NCBI GenBank assembly: GCA_910585075.1
Contig: CAJUED010000023.1
Coordinates: 1 to 27,229 of the forward strand
From: an uncultured Lachnospiraceae bacterium
GTDB lineage: Bacteria; Bacillota; Clostridia; Lachnospirales; Lachnospiraceae
Direction of reading: 5' to 3'
Length of the DNA stretch: 27,229 nucleotides
The notes under the pieces were generated by a model. It was given only the letters and a program-made list of their open reading frames with translations. It was not told where the DNA came from and did no database searches. Shown piece after piece: positions 22,808-27,229 of the stretch (position 1 is its first letter; the number at the start of each line of letters is the position of its first letter). A program made the translations under genes and the position numbers.

Positions 22808-24367
22808 TTATTCTACCTTCCGAATCCGCAGCGCCATATACTGCCTCCCCGGCATTTCCACCTGGTGATACCCCCGCATCACCCCAAGAGATGTGATTGT
22901 CATATTCCAGGTGTCAATCACTTCCACCTCATAGTCCGCAGCATCCGGCAGAATCACCGGGCGGTATGTGGGCTGGCAGATTCCAAGATAATGCAGAGAA
23001 TAATCGTAACAGGTTCCCATGCCTTCTCCCACATGGCCTCCCGCGTATCCCACCACCTCGTCAAACAAGCCTTTCCCTTTGGTTAAGTATCCGCCGGGAA
23101 CTTCTTTTAAGATATCCAAAAGGAACTTAAGCCTTGCCGGGCTCTCTCCTTTTAAAACGCCGCCGTGAGACCACCAGAGAATATCCTCCGGATCCATAAA
23201 GGTTTCGCCGTGTCCGCAGTGTCCGCCCCGCAGGAAGGCTTCCCAGAATCTTCTGACCAGCTCCTGACCGGTAATATTTCCCCAGCCCAGTCCAATGTTA
23301 CCCTCATAGCAGATTTCATCCCACACCACAGGCTTTTCGTATTTGGCAAGGAATAGGTCCGTATCCTCGGTTGTCCTGTAAAAATCCACTCTCTGCAGGG
23401 AGCAGTGGGTTACCCAGTCTTTGGAAAAGTCATAATTTGGACCGCCGTTATGGACGGAAAGCAGTCTGTGGAAGGGGTCATTTCCGGACACCACCTGTCC
23501 GTAGCGCTCCCAATCCTCCAACGTTTTTACCCGGATAAAATCAAACTCATTTGACAGAGACCACCACACATTCCGGTATGCGCCGTATCTTGCCACCACA
23601 TACCTAAGGTACCAGTCGCAGGCGTCTTTATCCATCTCGTTAAGTCCCCACTTATCATAAGGATGCATGAGAATCATATCCGCCTCTATTCCCATCTCCA
23701 TAAGCTGGGCAATCCGCACATCAAATCGTTTAAAATGTTCCACGTTGGGCCTTGTGTAATTAAAATTGTAATCCTGCTCCGTCTCCTTCATGCCAGGGAA
23801 CAGCATTCTGCAGTTTTTCTCTTTTTCCACAAGCTCTGCGTCCAGCCCTTCCCCGTTTCCACGCTCAAAAGGATAGGTCAGGGGTTCCTTTTGATTGAAT
23901 TCGTAAAATTTAGGGAAAAAGCAGAATCTGATTTTGTTAAAAGGACTGTCACCTAAGGTCTGCAGCGTCTGCTCCTGTCTTTCCATGGGCTGGTTTGCCC
24001 AGGCATAACAGGTTGTCCCTATGGAAAAATAAGGCGTTCCGTCGGCGTAAGCCAAATGTACCTTATCCGCCACCACCACAGGGCCGTGGTTATTCCCGGC
24101 CGGGGCCGTCACTTCAAAGGAGCCCTCCGCATTCTCAATTTTATCCTTGTCCGCAAAATTCCCCTGAATCGTGTAAGTATAAATTCCCTCATAGGATGGC
24201 ATAAACCTGGCCTTATACACGCCCTCCCCGTCATAAAATCCATTTACGGTTATCCGTTCCTTTTCTCCCGCAAATGTGACTTGCATAACATAATCCCGAA
24301 AAGGATTTCCATCACTTTTCCCCTTACATTGCACTTCAAAAAGTCCCCATTTTTCAATCTTCCGCAT
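22808..24367 (-). CDS. DUF5060/DUF4038-type glycoside hydrolase
   Basis: 519 aa from MRKIEKWGLFEV; a start at 24382 is possible, but GGAGGG lies 7 nt before 24367. No signal peptide, so probably cytoplasmic. Residues 1-90 are a beta-sandwich of DUF5060 type (WGLFEV..KG.SDGNPF, and VNGFYDGEGVYKARFMP.. EGIYTY). Then a TIM barrel of the DUF4038/apiosidase-like (GH140-like) clan: DGTPYFSIGTTCYAW (109-123), FNKIRFCFFPK, WWSLSNEFD with Glu274 as likely acid/base, and KPVVWDEICYEG with Glu351 or Glu355 as likely nucleophile. The C-terminal ~85 residues form a further beta domain (DUF5605 type). It probably acts on a plant or host oligosaccharide; the sugar cannot be predicted. Transcribed alone, with its own promoter and hairpin. 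Confidence 0.85.
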   Translation of the reverse strand: MRKIEKWGLFEVQCKGKSDGNPFRDYVMQVTFAGEKERITVNGFYDGEGVYKARFMPSYEGIYTYTIQGNFADKDKIENAEGSFEVTAPAGNNHGPVVVADKVHLAYADGTPYFSIGTTCYAWANQPMERQEQTLQTLGDSPFNKIRFCFFPKFYEFNQKEPLTYPFERGNGEGLDAELVEKEKNCRMLFPGMKETEQDYNFNYTRPNVEHFKRFDVRIAQLMEMGIEADMILMHPYDKWGLNEMDKDACDWYLRYVVARYGAYRNVWWSLSNEFDFIRVKTLEDWERYGQVVSGNDPFHRLLSVHNGGPNYDFSKDWVTHCSLQRVDFYRTTEDTDLFLAKYEKPVVWDEICYEGNIGLGWGNITGQELVRRFWEAFLRGGHCGHGETFMDPEDILWWSHGGVLKGESPARLKFLLDILKEVPGGYLTKGKGLFDEVVGYAGGHVGEGMGTCYDYSLHYLGICQPTYRPVILPDAADYEVEVIDTWNMTITSLGVMRGYHQVEMPGRQYMALRIRKVE

Positions 24368-24408
24368 TCGCGTACCCTCCATAAACCTTACAGCATCATT
24401 TTTATTAT

Positions 24409-24438
24409 ATCATATCAAAGATTCCTATTGCCCACAAT
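24409..24438 (-). promoter_or_regulatory. Promoter of the DUF5060/DUF4038 gene
   Basis: On the minus strand TTGTGG (24433-24438) and TATGAT (24409-24414) are 18 bp apart; an overlapping TATAAT follows. A start near 24400 gives a leader of about 33 nt. Confidence 0.5.
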
Positions 24439-24458
24439 ACAGCTTCACTTCATTCATG

Positions 24459-24492
24459 AAAACAGGAAGTGGAGGCCACGCCCCCACTTCCA
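24459..24492 (-). terminator. Intrinsic terminator of the oxidoreductase-hypA-DUF5692 operon
   Basis: On the minus strand GGAAGTGG and CCACTTCC form an 8-bp stem with a GC-rich loop of 11 nt, followed by TGTTTTC. It lies about 37 bp after the stop codon of the DUF5692-like gene. Confidence 0.75.
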
Positions 24493-24528
24493 TCCATACT
24501 TTTCTCTAAGGTTATCTGCAACAAATTC

Positions 24529-25566
24529 TTACTCCGCTCTGTCCATTGCCAGCTTGAAATCCTTCTGATCCGTAAAAATTTCGTTAGTATAGGGATTCTT
24601 CTGCTGCACCTTGGCTCTCCTTAAAATTGCCAGGAACACCACCAGATTTACCACAATAGAAATCACAGAAATAATTCCCTGAGCCGTAGGGTTAGCCACA
24701 GTTGGCATAGCCTCTCCAAATGCTGCTGCCGCTCCACCTGCGCCATACACAGAAGATACTGTGGTAAAACGGCTTGCATCCTGGAACAGTGGGAACACCT
24801 GGGCGAACATGCACCACAGTGCAAGGGTGTTGGCCCGGTTCTGGATCCATCCGCCTTTGTTCCACAGTGCATTTGCCACAGTGGGCGCAAGCAGAAGTGC
24901 GAAACCACAGTACCAGGAATGAGTGGGCAGATTTAAGTATGTATACTGGAAATTCCAGATATCATAAGCTAAGATAAAGCACCAGGTCATATCCGGCCAG
25001 AGCATATCCTTTTTATCCTTGGAGGAATAAATTCCCCACCAACCGGTCATGCAGAAGATATTAAGCAGCCCGGCAATGCCGTTTAAAATGTTCCACCAAC
25101 CGCCGTAAAGCCATACGCCCTCTGAGGACTTCCACCAGCCACCCGCTATGGAACCGGCACGGATTACGGACTCAAAATCAGATACCACTGCGATTAAAAT
25201 GTTGATTGCCACAATCACAAATGGGAACACTTTAAAGCCATGGGATTTTCCAAGGCCGCCCCAATGGTATTTCAGAATCATAAAACCAATACATCCCGCA
25301 AGAGCCGCATAGAGCTTTGCATAGTGGAACCAGCTGTTCATATGTACGTAGGTCTGGTTGTTTAAGGCCCAGTCGGCGCCTCTCGCCGCTCCCACATAAA
25401 TGGCAATGAAATAAACGGTGAGCACCGCAGGAAGTGCAAAGAAACATGCCATTCCTCCTGCTTTTGTGCGGCGGGCAATTTCATTGATTGCAATCAGCCC
25501 CACAAACACCATCACCCAGCCAAGCAGCTGCCAGCCGGTTCTTCCATCATAAATTTGAAAAATCAT
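24529..25566 (-). CDS. DUF5692-like polytopic membrane protein
   Basis: 345 aa with about nine hydrophobic segments (for example around 14-29, 38-58, 84-99, 111-127, 160-174, 190-206, 218-232, 245-260, 301-320). It is unusually rich in Trp and Gly, with WWKSSEGVWLYGGWWNILNG (about 144-163) and GGWIQNRANTLALWCMFAQVFPLF. I believe it matches the DUF5692 family; function unknown. GGGAGGG lies 6-7 nt before the ATG. It is the last gene of an operon, 14 bp after the HypA-like gene, and is followed by a terminator. Its place beside a nickel/zinc chaperone-like protein and a flavin/iron-sulfur oxidoreductase suggests a link to redox or membrane electron transfer, but this is inference only. Confidence 0.75.
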   Translation of the reverse strand: MIFQIYDGRTGWQLLGWVMVFVGLIAINEIARRTKAGGMACFFALPAVLTVYFIAIYVGAARGADWALNNQTYVHMNSWFHYAKLYAALAGCIGFMILKYHWGGLGKSHGFKVFPFVIVAINILIAVVSDFESVIRAGSIAGGWWKSSEGVWLYGGWWNILNGIAGLLNIFCMTGWWGIYSSKDKKDMLWPDMTWCFILAYDIWNFQYTYLNLPTHSWYCGFALLLAPTVANALWNKGGWIQNRANTLALWCMFAQVFPLFQDASRFTTVSSVYGAGGAAAAFGEAMPTVANPTAQGIISVISIVVNLVVFLAILRRAKVQQKNPYTNEIFTDQKDFKLAMDRAE

Positions 25567-25580
25567 ACTTTTCCCTCCCT

Positions 25581-25925
25581 CTAATATACTTCTATTTCTT
25601 TTATATTAAATTCATTCCCCTGTAAAAGCCATGTATCCGGGCTTTGGCAGTGGGGACAAATTTTCCCGTACTCAACAGTGGGATAGGTCTGTTTACAGTT
25701 TTCACAGTAGGTCAGGGCGGGCAGCTTTAAAACCACCAGCTCTGCCTCCGTAAAAAGCTCCCTTTTCTCGGCTGCCCACTTCCAGCAGCTTTGCAGATAG
25801 GGCTCAAGCACGGTGGACACCTCGCCAAGCTCCAAGATTACCTTGTTGATGCCCTGCACCTGGTTTTCCGCAGCAACCTTCTCCACACTGTCCATAATAT
25901 GAAAAACAACTCCCAGCTCGTGCAT
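25581..25925 (-). CDS. hypA: HypA-like hydrogenase/nickel metallochaperone
   Basis: 114 aa from MHELGVV, the size of HypA (about 113-118). The start at 25925 is chosen because HypA proteins begin Met-His-Glu and the N-terminal amine and His2 bind nickel; GGAGG lies 5 nt upstream, and the frame can be extended only to a GTG at 25937. The zinc-binding part is CENC (74-77) and CPHC (90-93), two CxxC pairs 12 residues apart. HypA delivers nickel to [NiFe]-hydrogenase and, in some bacteria, urease. No hydrogenase subunit or hypB-F is visible; instead it sits between an oxidoreductase (29 bp upstream) and a DUF5692-like protein. It may have been recruited for a different metal protein. Start and family are confident, partner is not. 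Confidence 0.85.
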   Translation of the reverse strand: MHELGVVFHIMDSVEKVAAENQVQGINKVILELGEVSTVLEPYLQSCWKWAAEKRELFTEAELVVLKLPALTYCENCKQTYPTVEYGKICPHCQSPDTWLLQGNEFNIKEIEVY

Positions 25926-25954
25926 CATTCCCTCCACTTATATACTGTAGTACG

Positions 25955-27229
25955 CTATTTCTTTGGCGCAAATGTCAATTTTATGGACTGCTTAATCATG
26001 TTGGGCAGCACGTATTTCAACTTATCCTCGGATTTCACCATCTCCGAGCATCCGGGATGTTCTCTGTGAAGGGTGATAGCGTCAAAGACACATTTTGTGG
26101 TGCACACACCGCAGCCGATACACTTGTTTTCATCCACCACGGATGCGCCGCAGCCAAGGCATCTTGCGGTTTCCGCCTTCACCTGTTCCTCTGTCAGCGT
26201 ATGGGACAGGTCTCGGAAGGATGCCGCCTGAGCATTCTCTGCCCGCTCCGGTCTCTGCCGGTCGGTGTTGTCATAGCTTGCAATAAAAATATCGTCCTTA
26301 TCCAGCTCTATGAAATCCCGTCTGTTTCTGCCAATAGTCAAAGTACAGTGTTCATGGACAAAACGATGAAGGGAAATTGCACCCTCACGGCCTGCCGCAA
26401 TAGCGTCTATGGCAAATTTAGGCCCTGTGTAAACATCACCGCCCACGAAAATATCCGGTTCGGCGCTCTGGTAAGTAAGCTTATCCGCTATGGCGCCGCC
26501 ATTTGGACGAAGCTCCACTTTGGTATCTTTCAAAAGGTCACCCCACAGGATGCTCTGTCCTACGCTGAAAATCACTGCCTGGCATGAAACCGACATGGTA
26601 TCATTTTCGTCATAAACCGGTGAAAATCTATCCTGCGCATCATAAACTCCGGTGCATCTCTTGAACAAAACTCCTGTTACCCGGCCGTTTTCCGTAAGAA
26701 TTTCCTTAGGCCCCCAGCCGTTTTCTATGGCAACATGTTCCTCTGTTGCTTCTAAAATTTCCTCTCTGCTTGCAGGCATCTCGTCCCTGCTCTCCAGACA
26801 AAACATGGACACCTTTCCATTGCCGCAGCGGGTGCTGGTTCTGGCCGCATCTATGGCAACATTGCCACCTCCAATCACGATCACGTCTCCGCCAAGGTCA
26901 AAGGCTTCCTTTTCACCAACTTCCTTCAGAAACTCCACTGCAGTGTAAACACCTTCCGCATCCTCCCCGGGAACTCCGGCCTTCTTTCCGCCCTGACAGC
27001 CGATAGCCACATAAAATCCCTTGTAGCCCTGTTCCCGGAGCTGCTGTATCGTCACGTCCTTTCCAACCTCAACGCCGCATTTTATCTCTACGCCCATGGC
27101 CTTAATCACATCAATTTCCGCCTGGATCAAATCCCGCTCCAGCTTGTAGGAAGGAATTCCGTAAGTCAGCATACCGCCCGGCAAAGCACTCTTTTCAAAA
27201 ATGGTTGGCTTATAGCCTTTCTCCGCCAG
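25955..27229 (-). CDS. NAD(P)-linked FAD oxidoreductase with C-terminal 4Fe-4S motifs (partial)
   Basis: 424 aa are visible; the gene runs off the right edge, so the N-terminus and true start are missing (the frame is open to 27229). It belongs to the GltD/NfnB-like pyridine nucleotide-disulfide oxidoreductase group: LAEKGYKPTIFEKSALPGGML at the edge is the end of the FAD-binding fold, followed by YGIPSYKL, then a second Rossmann fold DVIVIGGGNVAIDAART for NAD(P)H, and the FSVGQ and IFVGGDVYTGP.FAIDAIAAGREGA region closing the FAD site. The C-terminal ~110 residues add CLGCGASVV and CIGCGVCTTKC, a ferredoxin-like 4Fe-4S motif. Such proteins move electrons between NAD(P)H and ferredoxin or other partners. 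It leads an operon with HypA-like and DUF5692-like genes. Confidence 0.88.
   Translation of the reverse strand: MAEKGYKPTIFEKSALPGGMLTYGIPSYKLERDLIQAEIDVIKAMGVEIKCGVEVGKDVTIQQLREQGYKGFYVAIGCQGGKKAGVPGEDAEGVYTAVEFLKEVGEKEAFDLGGDVIVIGGGNVAIDAARTSTRCGNGKVSMFCLESRDEMPASREEILEATEEHVAIENGWGPKEILTENGRVTGVLFKRCTGVYDAQDRFSPVYDENDTMSVSCQAVIFSVGQSILWGDLLKDTKVELRPNGGAIADKLTYQSAEPDIFVGGDVYTGPKFAIDAIAAGREGAISLHRFVHEHCTLTIGRNRRDFIELDKDDIFIASYDNTDRQRPERAENAQAASFRDLSHTLTEEQVKAETARCLGCGASVVDENKCIGCGVCTTKCVFDAITLHREHPGCSEMVKSEDKLKYVLPNMIKQSIKLTFAPKK

Overview
The window reads as chromosomal DNA of a gut-type Firmicute, most likely a Lachnospiraceae (Clostridia) relative. The evidence is moderate GC, strong AGGAGG-type ribosome binding sites, sigma-A-like promoters, and typical gene families: BlaI/M56 pairs, LytTR/GHKL two-component systems, DUF6034-like lipoproteins, GH4 enzymes and Rpn/PD-(D/E)XK 'transposase' nucleases. 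No rRNA, tRNA, CRISPR array or insertion sequence was found. Most genes are on the minus strand; only 16.8-19.8 kb is plus.

Layout from left to right. (1) 20-1006: an orphan protein with a CARF-like N-terminus and a HEPN RNase motif (RNxxxH), resembling CRISPR ancillary Csm6/Csx1-type effectors, with no CRISPR locus in view. (2) 1306-3330: a MarR regulator and MATE exporter operon with a near-consensus promoter whose spacer is a palindromic operator, plus a structured 5' leader. (3) 3330-4055: an AT-rich gene-free stretch with several exact DnaA boxes. (4) 4056-6479: a nuclease-helicase fusion (PD-(D/E)XK plus XPD/DinG type). (5) 6736-6972: an HPr-like protein lacking the catalytic His. (6) 7236-10882: a genome maintenance operon, rarA, then a radical SAM DNA repair-type protein, then its usual DUF4130-type partner. 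RarA and the radical SAM protein both carry an exact QLSLF sliding-clamp motif. (7) 11013-15142: a BlaI repressor, an M56 (BlaR1-like) metalloprotease whose external part ends in Asp-box repeats, and a third membrane protein. (8) 15372-18827: a lipoprotein divergent from an AgrA/AgrC-like two-component pair. (9) 19115-19831: a lone ABC-type ATPase. (10) 19926-24367: a GH4 alpha-galactosidase, an Rpn-family nuclease and a DUF5060/DUF4038-type glycosidase. (11) 24529-27229 (cut by the right edge): a DUF5692-like membrane protein, a HypA-like zinc/nickel protein and an NAD(P)-linked flavin oxidoreductase with C-terminal iron-sulfur motifs.

The most unusual signal is a non-coding module of about 100-115 bp present twice, at 3110-3208 (minus) and 19001-19114 (plus). 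Each copy lies directly before the start codon of an unrelated gene (marR; the ATPase). It has a strong hairpin followed by two long inverted repeats that cross each other (a-b-a'-b'), so its RNA could form a pseudoknot or switch between two folds just upstream of the ribosome binding site. Other points are the CARF-HEPN orphan, the DnaA-box cluster, the M56/Asp-box sensor, and the clamp motifs shared by RarA and the radical SAM protein. All functions are inferred from motifs and family knowledge; no database search was possible.
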